Part shown: in pieces, positions 48,801 through 59,140 of the stretch | How positions within the stretch are numbered: position 1 is the stretch's first letter | Layout of the letters: every line of letters starts with the position of its first letter | NCBI GenBank assembly: GCA_963920665.1 | Contig: OY987264.1 | Coordinates: 20,254,906-20,318,905 of the forward strand | Direction of reading: 5' to 3' | Length of the DNA stretch: 64,000 bases | Source: Straminergon stramineum | Taxonomy: Eukaryota; Streptophyta; Bryopsida; Hypnales; Calliergonaceae | Notes under the pieces: model-generated | What the model was told of the DNA's origin: nothing | Seen by the model: the letters and a program-made list of their open reading frames with translations, nothing else | Databases searched by the model: none | Position numbers and translations under genes: made by a program

Positions 48801-50863
48801 TCTTTTTTGATGTGAAATCATGTTGTGTACCTGCATGACTACTCTGCGTGTAGTTGCGTTGCTCCAGTCGCTAGAGTCTTCCAGACACAGGATAATGAAC
48901 TCCTTCTGTTGCATTTTCAGCTGGACAAGAGCTTCCACCGCCCCTCCTTGAGACTGCAGTTTCTTCATCTCACAAACCAATTGTTACGAAGGAGGGCCGA
49001 ACTCACGCACATTGAAACAATCTCCTAAGCAATGGAGGAATACAGAGCAGATGATTGAACCAGAGTTGAAAAAGAAAAACATCACAAATTAAAGGTTAAC
49101 CCCTCAAGGACCAAGAATTCATGGTTCAAAAATGATCATTTAGATTAATCAAAATACGATTCAGGTAGGGTCAATTTTTGAATCACCAGTGAAGAACAAA
49201 AGCAAGTGCTGGTCAAACTAAAAATAAAGCTCGACTAAAAAACATCCCAAATGACACACTCAAAAATGCTAATAACAAACACAAGGCTCAATTTTCGCGT
49301 CTTGGCGGTATTCAATTACACAGAATATGCACCAAGAAAAGAAGAGGCAGACCTGCAAGAACTGATTCTTTCGACCAGGAGCAGCTGAAATTAGGCCGGG
49401 AGTGTCAATGATGGAGAGATTTGGACAGAACTTATACTCAATCTTCACCACAATCTCCTTCGCCCAAAACTGACACAACTCTCCTTCCAGTCGCTTATTC
49501 TCTGCCTCAATATAAGCCTGCACACAACGCATACTTAAAAACCGTCAGGACCTGATCCCGTCTCCTACACCTGTTCACAACAGCAACATATCTCTTCCAA
49601 TCAACACTTGGTTAGCCTTCAACTAGCAACCCTTGGGTGTAAAAAATCATGACTTGGCTCATAATGTCCATAGCCACTCATCTTTGAATGAAAACGGGGT
49701 TGTCTACAATCCCTTCAATATGATCTTCAACCTCCCACTTGCATAAGAAATCCATGCATAGTAAGCAAAAGCATTTGACTCTCGTACTCAAAGTGATCTC
49801 TCCAGTAAGCTCTACTGAGTGATCTCACAGCGAAAGCACACTCCACCATAGTAGTTAAAATGCATTACAGAGATGCAAACAGTGAATGCTTACAAGTGAT
49901 ATTTACAGTAGCCTCACCCTTAAAACACACACAAACCAAAGACGACAAGAGCTTCTCAAGCATGCATATGATGAAGATATGGGGTTGCAATGCAAGAGTA
50001 TGGAAGCACATTCCTACATAACAGTTATAAGGCTTACAGTGACGCCAACAGTGAATGCTTACAGTATCCTCGCCCTTCAAATCTCCTCAAGAATGTGTAT
50101 TATGAAGATATGGGATTGCAATGCAAAAGTATGGAAGCACACTCCTACATAATAGTTGAAATGCTTCCAGTAATGTTTCCAGTACCTTCACCCCTTAAAA
50201 ACCTCTTCAAAAGAATGCAAATAATGAAGACACAGGGTCACAATGCACGAGTGCAGAGAAATGCACCTGAATCTCTTCCAGAGTCTGTTCCTTCTCCCGA
50301 TCCGGCTCCTCCTCCGCAACCAAAAAGCACCTTGGCTGCGCGCACCCCGCATTATACTTCATATGCAGAGTAATTGGCCTTCGCGTCTTGGTCCCTCCGC
50401 CCACATGGTTGAACTGAAACCCCATCAACGCCTCCACCAGCGCGCTCTTGCCATCCGTCTGGTGCCCCACCACGAGAATCGCCGGGGCGTCGAAGGGTTT
50501 CCGAAACTCCTGTGCGAGACTGTGCAGCTCGTTGTAAGCCTCGTACAGCTTCTCGTTCCCCACGACGGCGAGGTGGATGGCCCCCTTGGACGGGACGGCA
50601 TGGTCAGGAGGCTTGCTGGGGGTTTGCCGAAGCTCAGTAGCCGAAGCTTTGTTGGAGGACACGACTGGAGGAGGACGGTAAATGGCGTCGCAGTACGTTT
50701 GGGAGAAGAGGCCGCGGGGATCTTCTTTGAGAGAGGTCGTGATTTGGGCATTGGGAAGAGGGGGGGGAGGGGGGATCGCATTCGCTCGGGAGACGATCCA
50801 CTTGCTTGCGCCGCCTGCTCTTGATTCTTGTTGGACTCGTTGCTGCTGCGTGGAAGTCGCCAT
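42814..50863 (-). CDS. DRP5B: Dynamin-related protein of chloroplast division (ARC5)
   Basis: GTPase that assembles on the cytosolic face of the plastid outer envelope and constricts it. Eighteen exons: 50863-50267, 49517-49353, 48953-48831, 48383-48162, 48036-47903, 47575-47483, 47198-47135, 46914-46866, 46583-46501, 45830-45673, 45367-45307, 44993-44931, 44647-44547, 44414-44357, 44030-43701, 43407-43300, 43172-43119 and 42942-42814. All phases close, giving about 863 aa (Arabidopsis ARC5 is 777). G1 GHQTDGKS (133-140), switch threonines in GGGTKTRRP, G3 DTPG (237-240), G4 TKLD (308-311). Family blocks MRLYGGAQYHRAMAEFR, VNACGVEDIHDGTNY, STLWNRKLAP and a C-terminal GED-like helix are present. 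The first 100 residues are a longer, Pro/Ser-rich N-terminus. Intron 12 starts with GC (AG|GCAAGT). Last exon acceptor at 42942 preferred; an acceptor six codons later is possible. Confidence 0.93.
49091..49120. repeat. Isolated TTAA-type element end in DRP5B intron 2
   Basis: GGTTAACCCCTCAAGGACCA at about 49093 matches the left-end consensus TTAACCCCTAAAGGACCA of the TTAA elements with one substitution. No matching right end is found before exon 2, so this is a truncated element or a chance match. Confidence 0.35.
49547..49835 (+). repeat. Dispersed intronic repeat R2, copy 2
   Basis: In intron 1 of DRP5B, antisense to that gene. It shares ordered blocks with 18513-18795 in the protease gene: GGACCTGATCCCGTCT, CAACAGCAAC, ATGACTTGGCT, GGGGTTGTCTAC, CATGCATAGT/ATACATAGT and ACTCAAAGTGATCTCT. 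Confidence 0.6.
49855..50266. repeat. Degenerate minisatellite in DRP5B intron 1
   Basis: A unit of about 120-130 bp is repeated three to four times. Landmarks ATGATGAAGATATGGG(G/A)TTGCAATGCAA and TATGGAAGCACA(T/C)TCCTAC recur at about 49965 and 50098. A more diverged copy begins at about 50217 (AATAATGAAGACACAGGG) and runs up to the exon 1 donor site at 50266. The earlier partial unit at about 49860 shares ACAGTGAATGCTTACA with the copy near 50048. Confidence 0.75.
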
Positions 50864-51420
50864 CGCTCAATCCTCCGAAAATCTCCAACCAGGATGAAGA
50901 ATTCGCGACGAAAACTCCACAGAGAAACAAGAATTGTCCACTGCACAAGAATCAAGAACTTCTCACTCCACAAGAAGAACGAATTTTCCACTGCACAAGC
51001 AAAACTAAATTTCCCACTGGAATCCCTCCAAACGACCACCACGACATTCTTCAATTCGAAATTCCACAATCGTGCAGCATTGCAGAAATTCCAAGAAAAG
51101 CGAGAAAGAGAAGGGAAAGAGAACTCGCGGAACCACCACCACTAACATTCTCCAATTCGAAGCCCCATGATCGTTTGACATTGCAGAGATTCCAAGAAAT
51201 TAAAGCGAGAAAGAGAAAGAGAAAGAGAACATGCGGGAATTACCAAAATCTTGCTCTCAAGTCTCAAATTAACCTCAACCTTCAAATCCTTGACGCGCTC
51301 CACCGTTCAATTCCGTGCGCTAAACACATCGTCGAACTCTCTCTGCAAGAAAACTCTACAAGAAAACAGAAACCCAAAACCCCAGTGACTATTTCCAATG
51401 GGAACCTCTGACTCCCTGCA
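50864..51420 (-). promoter_or_regulatory. 5' UTR and promoter region of DRP5B
   Basis: Upstream of the DRP5B start. It holds short direct repeats: CACTGCACAAG at about 50939 and 50992, GAAATTCCA / AGATTCCAAGAAA, and a GAGAAAGAGAAAGAGAAAG tract near 51209 that on the coding strand is a CT-rich tract typical of plant 5' UTRs. No clear TATA box. The plus-strand frames here are not convincing genes. Confidence 0.4.
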
Positions 51421-52168
51421 ACTGCCTCAAGTGGGTAGGGGTGGGTTGTCTTATAACTAACCCAATTCCAACTTCCCAAGGACGAACGCAAGCTGCTCCT
51501 TCCACTTGGGATCATTGCAGTAAGTACCGAAGAAGTACCAACCTGGTGGACAGACCTTCATCATGAAGACGACGCAATCAGCAGCTGACTCAGAGGTTGC
51601 AGGCGTAATAGAAGCAGAGCTTGTTCAAGACTAGGACTTCAAGGAATTAAGCTTAACTTACTCCAAGAATGTTCAAAAGTGAATTGAAGAGAGAATTTGT
51701 TAAGGTACTGGGCTTCTGGCAATGTGGATGGCAAAGGACACACGATGGAATGCGTACTCACACATCGATTTCGTTACGGGGGGGTACAAATGGGACAGGA
51801 CGGGAGCATTATGAGAGGGAGAGGGTGGCGAACTGGCGATGGGTCGTCGTCCTCCCGCACAAGCGGCTCTGCAACAAGATTCAACACCCACAAACATTTG
51901 TTCCGAATAATCATTTCGGGTGGGAAACATAACATTGTTTACCAATGAGGCACGAGGGCCTTTCCCATCTTTGAAAAGGTGACCACTACAATGAACAAAA
52001 TTGTCTTACATGGCTCCTCAGCCAACCTCAATCTTTGAATTAATTGATAAGTCCTTCCCAAGCATCTAGCAAAGCATAAAATCTTCACAGTATAGGGAGG
52101 ACCATTGTCTACTTTTATAATGTTATAAATTTGTATTTGGCATCAATTGATGGGTGTTTTAATCCCCA
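51421..52168. other. Upstream DNA with a GC-rich patch; no gene recognised
   Basis: 51690-51930 is GC-rich with three overlapping frames of 81-87 codons, none with recognisable features. It may be an eroded mobile element or a distal promoter. Nothing else is seen. Confidence 0.3.
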
Positions 52169-52173
52169 AGTAA

Positions 52174-53294
52174 TGTCACGACCCTCATCACAAGGCGTGC
52201 CCGTGTCACCTTGGTGAGCAAGGGGGACATTGGGGGTGACTCTTCAAGCCTTGCAAGAGATGAGGTGAGGGGGACTAGGAGTCCCGAGCGATCAGAGCGA
52301 TGTAGCGCTCTGATCCGGACGAATTTGGGGGCGTGTGATATACGCTTGGAAAGGTCTTGAGAAGACGCTTCTAGCCGTCCAAAGAACGCGTGATTTGAAC
52401 TTGCGAGTCAAAAGTTATGGGCGTTCAAAGTTGGGGGTGTCCCGGTCGCGCCAGGAGTGTCCCAGCCGCGCCGGGAGTGTCCCGAATCTTTGGTGGGCGG
52501 TATCTTTGCGAGTACTTGTCCGAATGGAGCAAGTGAGTAGTCCATCGGCATCTACGCGTCGTGTAGATGTCGAAAATGGGGTCGCATGTGCGATTTGGAT
52601 CCCGGACCGCAAAGTTATGCCGGGTGGAAGTTCGGGAGTCCCAAACTAGCGCGAATCGGGAGAAATGGGTGGTCTTCCAAGATGGGGTGCATCTTGGGGG
52701 TTCCCGGTGACCTCTAGTATGGGGGGGCTGCCGAATCCTGCAGAGAGTACTATGAGGAGGGGTGGTCTCCTTCCTCACTCCCGGATGGTGTCATGGTGAG
52801 CTAAAGTGGCCCCGGGTGGTGAGGCTAGTGTTGGAGCCTCACCACCACTTGTGTGTTACCATAGAGTGCTTGTGCACTCCTTGATACCGGTTGGGTGGTG
52901 TCCCACTTCACACTAGGCCATGGTGTGAGTCCCGTTTGGTGAGTCCCGATTAGTGAGTCCCGAAATGAGTTGGGTTGGGCCTAGTGGGGAGTTGGGTCTC
53001 ATTCAAAGGCGGTTAGCACCGGTGGGAGTAGTACCTCACCGAGTGCTTGGACATCAATGGAAGTTCTGCCCCATGTCATCAAATGACATGTCCGGTGTCT
53101 TGTAGGAGTTAAGTATGGGAAGGAAAGGATTGGGAGTCACGGAGGAATGGGGAACCCCGTGACTTGAGTTGGAACCTAACATTGTGGGTGCATGGCATGT
53201 GCAGTGTTAGGAGAGCGTGAACCTTAGTGGCACTAAGGTGTTAAGTGTTTGGAAAGTGAGCTTAAGGTGGTAAGTGTCACTAAGGGGCGCGACA
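52174..53294. mobile_element. Solo LTR of a retrotransposon with 5-bp target duplication
   Basis: Begins TGTCACGACCC and ends GGGGCGCGACA, i.e. TG...CA with short inverted termini, and is flanked on both sides by AGTAA (52169-52173 and 53295-53299). The length of 1121 bp, the higher GC than surrounding DNA and the absence of gag/pol frames mark it as a solo LTR left by recombination between the two LTRs. Gypsy or Copia origin cannot be told without internal sequence. Inside, at about 52437-52486, a 20-bp unit GTGTCCC(G/A)G(T/C)CGCGCC is tandemly repeated about 2.5 times. Confidence 0.85.
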
Positions 53295-53299
53295 AGTAA

Positions 53300-53690
53300 G
53301 GAGTTTTATTTTAGGGGTAATTCGCTCAAAAGTGATAGAAAAGAAAGGACATAGAATATCATGAGCAATTACCTCAACCTTGAAAGGTGAAGTTGATGAA
53401 AGTGGTGGGAAGGGCACACATATTAACCCTTGAATGCCCATGGGGTAGCATAGAAGTCCAAACCACTCCTTGTCACACCAATCTTTGTCACTATAGGAGC
53501 CACACTTATAGAAGAGAAGTTACACAACATAACTCTCCATCATGTTGTCACAAAGTTGAGCGAATAGGTTAGAATAGGACGGGGTCTCCACTGTAAAAAT
53601 GTTTTGAATATAATCTTTTTATACCTTTGAGCCTCCAAAATAATCCTAAACCTATTCCCAATTTCAAAATATCTATCCTATAATTCCAAT
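53300..53690. other. Intergenic DNA beside the solo LTR
   Basis: No gene. A TTAACCCTTGAATGCCCATGG stretch at about 53404 resembles the left end of element D (TTAACCCTTGAAAGGCCC), but no matching right end was found. Confidence 0.4.
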
Positions 53691-53920
53691 CACTACAAGA
53701 AAAAAGGATATTTTCAGTGAGTTTTTGAGTATAGTCCTAGACATAAGACTATAAAGAATGACCTTTTCAGAGATTTTTTGGAGATTTTTAGTAAAAAAAT
53801 TTAACACATGTATTTCTAGTAAATTTTTACTAAAAATCTCTTTAAAGGTCATTCTTTATAGTCTTATGTCTAGGACTATACTTTAAAACTCATTGAAAAC
53901 ACCCCTTCATCTCTTAGAGG
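53691..53920. mobile_element. CACTA-type fold-back MITE, copy 1
   Basis: Begins CACTACAAGAAAAAAGG. Almost the whole length is an inverted repeat (arms contain GTATAGTCCTAGACATAAGA and TCTTATGTCTAGGACTATAC). The right terminus is degenerate (CTCTTAGAGG instead of CTTGTAGTG) and no target duplication can be read. No coding capacity. Confidence 0.8.
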
Positions 53921-54104
53921 TTAGAAAATCAATAATGGAGAAATATCCACTAGACTTGGATTGTATCTCAAATGTGGGTGAACATTGAAATATAAATACT
54001 TGACAAATTGATCTACATTGAAGCAAAGTTTCAAGATGTTTGGAGTGATTGTCCATTATTTATTCTAGGTTGAAGCTAGATGTGGTAGTTTCTAGATTAT
54101 CATA

Positions 54105-54326
54105 CACTACAAGAGAAAGGGGTGTTTTAAGTGATTTTTTAAGTATAGTCCTAGATACAAGATTATAAGTAATCACCTGTAAGGAGATTTTCAATAAAAT
54201 TTTACTAGAAATACCAGTGTTTCTAGTAAAATTTTATTGAAAATCTCCTTATATGTCATTACTTATAATCTTGTATCTAGGACTATACATGAAAATTCAT
54301 GTAAAACACCCCTTTCTCTTGTAGTG
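54105..54326. mobile_element. CACTA-type fold-back MITE, copy 2
   Basis: Exactly 222 bp, from CACTACAAGAGAAAGGGG to CCCCTTTCTCTTGTAGTG, with intact termini that are perfect reverse complements. Flanks (ATA / CTC) do not show a clean 3-bp duplication. Transcripts would fold into a long, nearly perfect hairpin. Confidence 0.85.
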
Positions 54327-55392
54327 CTCTATACAAACTTGTGTTATCTTATTTGACTTATACAACACCATACAAGTTTATACAAATATGTGTAATAATT
54401 ATTCACTAGACTTTTTACTTTCCACTTGATTATAGAATCCTTCATATTATGCATCAAATTTAGTTGCAACTAGAAACTTGGTGTTTTTCCAAATCAAACC
54501 CTCTCTACCTGATAATAGGATACATTGATACTTACAAATATTTAAGCTTTGCTCGAAGTAGGAATCAAATATGCTTCCTATCACATATGAAGTGGCCATT
54601 ACTTGGCATTGGCGAATTTGGTTCCTATACATCATGCATGTATATGAAATGCACAAATTTCCATTTCTATTGAACACCTCACATGTAAGATAACTATAAA
54701 TCATCAATTTTCAACAACAATCGAGATTATGAATAATAACTCAAATCATGAACAACTAAAAATGGCAACGTCTTTTCTTCTTTTTAATATAAAAAAAATG
54801 AATTAAATTCTTTTTCTTTTGAGATCATGAAAAGTGCCTCATATAATGAAAAATAAAAATGTAAGGGTCTTCTTCTTCTTTTTAGCTGAAAATAGTAGCC
54901 TCCTTTTTTGAAATGACTAATGAGATTTTTGAAGTCTTATGGGTCATTCTTATGTGCCAAACATTCTACTAGTGTCCAAATCTATAAAAACAAACAAGTG
55001 TAAACTTTAGATCCACAAAATCAAAACAAAGATTATTTTCATTTTCATTTTGATGAAAAGATGAAAATTGAAATTCATCATTTCTACTAAAAAGTCTCCA
55101 TTCCATTTCTACTAAAATAAAACCCACCACCCTTAAGATAACATAAACATCTAAAATCAATCACCTTGACCCCAAAGAACAATTGAATAGAGGAACTTAT
55201 CTCTTCCATATTTGCAAGAAAATATCCTCCCACCCATATATATAGTGTGTGGCTCCCTTGCCACCAAGGGAACTGGGAGCTAGATGATTCCAATTCTTCA
55301 ATTTAAATTTAAAATAAAAATTCAAAGCTTGAAGTGGTTTTATATAACTCTTGTGGAGGGACACTCTATGGAAAATTAACACCTACTCATGC
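54327..55392. other. AT-rich intergenic DNA
   Basis: No gene or delimited repeat is seen. Minus-strand frames at 54969-55382 overlap each other and have AT-driven composition. Confidence 0.5.
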
Positions 55393-56405
55393 ACCTTAAA
55401 CCGTTGCCATAGTCAAATTAAAAATAGAGAGTAATTTTTAATTCATAAATAACTCAAAAATCCATAATTTTTACACCATACATACAAACACCATGAAACT
55501 AAGCCTAGACACCCTTCCTTGTTGAGGGTTTTTCAATGATACTAAGAACACAACAAAATAAACAACCTAACTTAATCCCTAAGTGCCTAAGCCTTTCCAA
55601 GTGTCTTTTGACTAAGAAAAAAGAGCATTGACTTGTAGTTATCCTCAATGAAGCAAATTGTATTTTTTTTTTAAATCTAACTGTTTAGGTGATAATAGAG
55701 CTTGTTTATTAGCAAGCACACCAATTTTGAGTGCAAAATTCCCTAGAAGTTGTGATATTATAAAGAGGAAAATGTACATTTTCTATTTTTAGTATATTGT
55801 CTTTGTCCACAATGTTTCAAAAATTTGCATATAAATGTTTTTTGGGATTGGAGGTAACATGAACAACTTCAAAGAGTGTTAGCACACTAAAATGCACTTC
55901 CAAAAAACTTAATTTCACATGAAAAAACATCAAACTCATTACACAATCCACCTTGCAATTGTTGAAATGCTATTTTTGTTTTTAAGTAGAAATTGCAAAT
56001 AGCTTCAAATAAACACTTGCGTGTTGAAAATTTCAATGGTGAAAATCATGAAAAGACTTTAAACTTTTTATTGGGACCATTCTCAAAGCAAATGGATAAG
56101 TATGATTTCTTAGATTTCAAATCAAATGAAATTGCCAAGCTTTGCATAAAGTCGGGAAATGAAGTAAAATTAGCAAGCTTTACACTACACTTTAAGTATA
56201 CATATGCCTTTGAAGACCTCTCAATAATTGAATATATACTTTTCTCAATGAAAAATGAAATTTTCCCATAGTTGACCCTCAAAATTGCCCGAAATTTTTC
56301 TTTAAACCAGTCACAAGAATTTAACTGCCCACATAGAAATGGGCCTAAAATTTTTGATCGACCATATATGGTCGTTAAGGTAGTTAGGGGTTAAACTATG
56401 GATTA
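55393..56405 (+). repeat. Dispersed repeat R1, copy 3 (interrupted by element I)
   Basis: Contains the R1 landmarks CGTTGCCATAGTC, ATTCATAAATAAC, ACACCCTTCC, GAGGGTTTTTC and AAACAACCTAACTTAA. It is broken at that last TTAA by element I and resumes at 56391 with TTAAACTATGGAT, matching copy 1 (TTAAAGGTATGGATGG). Confidence 0.65.
55572..56394. mobile_element. TTAA-bounded MITE-like element I, inserted in R1
   Basis: TTAA 55572-55575 followed by TCCCTAAGTGCCTAAG; right end TTAAGGTAGTTAGGGG then TTAA 56391-56394. 823 bp including both TTAA. Copies 1 and 4 of R1 have a single uninterrupted TTAA at this point, so the 4-bp duplication can be read directly. The termini have diverged (TCCCTAAGTGCC against CCCCTAACTACC). 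No transposase. Confidence 0.7.
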
Positions 56406-56454
56406 ATATGTTCTATGCCATTACCACACTCAAAACAAAAGTAAAATTAATTTC

Positions 56455-56880
56455 TTCATTTTTTAATTCATAAAAACTTTGAAATTCAATATCTTTCATG
56501 CCTTAGGTCCAAACATCCACTACAAGAAAAAGGGGTGTTTTAAATGAGTTTTTAAGTATAGTCCTAAATATAAGATTTTCAGTAAAGACCTTTACGGAGA
56601 TTTTTAGTAAAAATTTACTAAAAATACATGTATTTCAAGTAAATTTTTACTAAAAATCTCCCTAAAGGTCTTTATTGAAAATCTTATGTCTAGGACTACA
56701 CTTAAAAACTCATTTAAAACACCCCTTTCTTTTGTAGTGATCACAAAACAAACCTTGTGCACCCCTCCTCCCAGAGAGCTTTCCATTGTATCAATAATGT
56801 GATTGAGGGAGGCACAGTTTGGGAGATCTCATCATAACAAACAAAACAAATAACCTAACTTAAGGTAAGGATAGGTGTGT
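56455..56880 (+). repeat. Dispersed repeat R1, copy 4 (interrupted by a MITE)
   Basis: Left part 56455-56517 and right part 56740-56880 together match the other copies (ATTCATAAA; GTGCACCCCTC; GAGAGCTTTCC; GAGGCACAGTTTGGGAGATC; CATAACAAACAAAACAAATAA; CCTAACTTAAGG). It follows copy 3 closely and in the same orientation, so the two may be a tandem pair. Confidence 0.7.
56518..56739. mobile_element. CACTA-type fold-back MITE, copy 3, inserted in R1
   Basis: 222 bp, CACTACAAGAAAAAGGGG to CCCCTTTCTTTTGTAGTG, flanked by ATC on both sides (56515-56517 and 56740-56742). The 3-bp duplication and CACTA termini are the signature of the CACTA (CMC/EnSpm) superfamily. Nearly its whole length is an inverted repeat. 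It interrupts R1 copy 4. Confidence 0.92.
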
Positions 56881-59140
56881 CAAAAGGGTATTTTATTGGA
56901 GGTATTATTTTACAACTCAATTTGTTTTTTTGTTTTTTTGATATAGTATGCTTATAAATAAATTTGGTAGTCTATTACCTTATAAAGTATAGTTGGATAT
57001 TTCATAGACTATTGTATCCAAGTTATTGAATTCTACAACAATATATGCATGCAATGCACAAAAGCTTTAATCTCAAGATTTAAAAGAAAAAGATATCAAT
57101 CTAGAACAAGCAATAAGAAATGACAACTACAATACAATTCATTGGTATTGACAATACAAACATCTATTGCCCAAGCATAATATGCACACAAATGTATGAA
57201 GTATTCTAATGCCTTCATGCACTTGTATACCCAAACTCAAGCAGTAAGAAAGCTCAAAGTCCAAGAATCATACCCACAATTACAAAGACTTGTCTTCCTA
57301 CTTGCAAGACACAAAACATGTCACAACATTTTGCATTCATGATACATTGAGCAACCAACAACCACATCTATTTTGAGGAACTTGAGCAAGCAATAAACAC
57401 AACCTAAAAACATAGAAGAATCCCGTTGTGAATATGCATCAAGGTCCTCTCTAGTAACTTTAGAGGTGGAGGGTGGATTTGCCAATTTTGAACCTTCCTC
57501 TTTAAGAAATTCAATTGTCTCTTCTAATGTAGTGTACCCTAAATCATGAATAGAGGTATTAGTAGCTTCTACCTTCCTACACTTTTTTTGATCTTGCCCC
57601 TCTCACTCATTCAATTTTATAACATATACCAAAGTGTGGCTATGGTATCCACAATCTCCATTCTTCCCAACCTCTCTTCTAAGTCTTAAAATTCAAAGGG
57701 CTAGCCTATGCATAGTGCTATCTCCTAAAGCAACCACAAAATTCAATGTAAGACTCATTTGATTGACACAAAACCCGCCCAATCAAACTTGCACTAAATT
57801 TTCTTGCCTTCTAAAGAGAACAACTTGACCTTGAATTTCACCATGGTTGGAAGGAAGGAAGGTGTGCCATAAACAAAGGCATTCAACACAAATAGAAATC
57901 ACTAAATGCAACCATTTCAACATTCAAAACCTAAATATTAAATTAAAGTCAACAAGCACAATGGCACCTTTGTCAAGAGCTTTGCATCTTCAATATAATA
58001 GAATCCCAAACCCCAAAATTTAGACTAAGTGCAAATAGCAATCAAAATCCAACAAAAGATAATGCAATTGTGTAGTTCATGCCAATATAAGCCATTGTAA
58101 TAACCAATATTCAAAATGTGCCACAAAGATCCAATCCATCAGTGTGTTTATCTACCAATCAATCTATAGTGTAGAAAACTCTAAGCAAAACTCCAAATCC
58201 ATAAGATGAGATCTCAATATCTCATGTCCAAGGTATTATTAGTCCTATTTTTACTTTGAAGGAATATTAAAAATACATAGAGAGAGAGAGAGAGAGACAA
58301 AGTAATACAATTGTGTTTGCAACACCCTAAATTAGTTATAATTCCATTAATGCCTATAAGGGAACAATATAATAGAAGTAAAAAAATTCAAATTTTTGAT
58401 AAGATTGTTTTTAAATTATCCTATTTTTGGACTCACCCATAGTTCTAAGACTATATCCAATGACAACCCCCTACTATTTAACTTTCTTTCTATTATAGTA
58501 TAATACCATTGGAAAGGTTTTCAAAATGCACTTGTAACAAGCATCAATGTGACTATTAATTCAAAAATTTGATAACACACTTAGACTTTAAAGTTTGCTA
58601 ATTAGAAATGAAACATGATTGTAAATAATGAAGAGAATGTCAAATACATTGGAATACTATTAGAAAACAATGTTCAAATTAATGAATCCAAAGTGAAAAA
58701 TAGTGTCCAAATCAACATTGATTTGAACGTTGTTTGTTATTTTAGATGTGTTGATTCAAACATTGTTTTCTACTAGTGGGATCATTTATACTATTAAGTT
58801 TGATGGTTTGTTTTATTTGTGGTGGCAATTCAAATCTCTTTGTCTACAAGGCCAAGGTATGGAGGTGTCCTTGGAACAATTAGAAAAATCTTGATGAGGG
58901 AGGGGCAAATATATGTTTCGAGATATTATGACGTGCAAAGTTTAAGATATGAAGCCTCAATTATTTTTCTCCTAAATTTAGAAAAGTAAAAAATGGTAGG
59001 AAGTTTCCTTCAAAATTCTTCTATTCCGTCTTTTTTTTTCTTTATCATTTTGACATAAATATAAGAAACCAATATATAACCCTTCAAGGCCCTCAAATTC
59101 TTTCTCAAGCCATTACTGATTAAGGCATTTCAGTATATTT
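56881..59140. other. AT-rich intergenic DNA
   Basis: No gene is supported. A GA microsatellite, (GA) about 8 units, is at 58279-58297. The stretch 58690-58780 has short imperfect inverted words (AACAATGTTCAAATTAATG / CATTGATTTGAACGTTGTT; AACATTGTTTTCTA). Otherwise I see nothing. Confidence 0.5.

Noticed and set aside
50243..50824. 193-codon open frame on the plus strand
   Set aside because: It is the antisense shadow of DRP5B exon 1, whose GTPase motifs are unmistakable.
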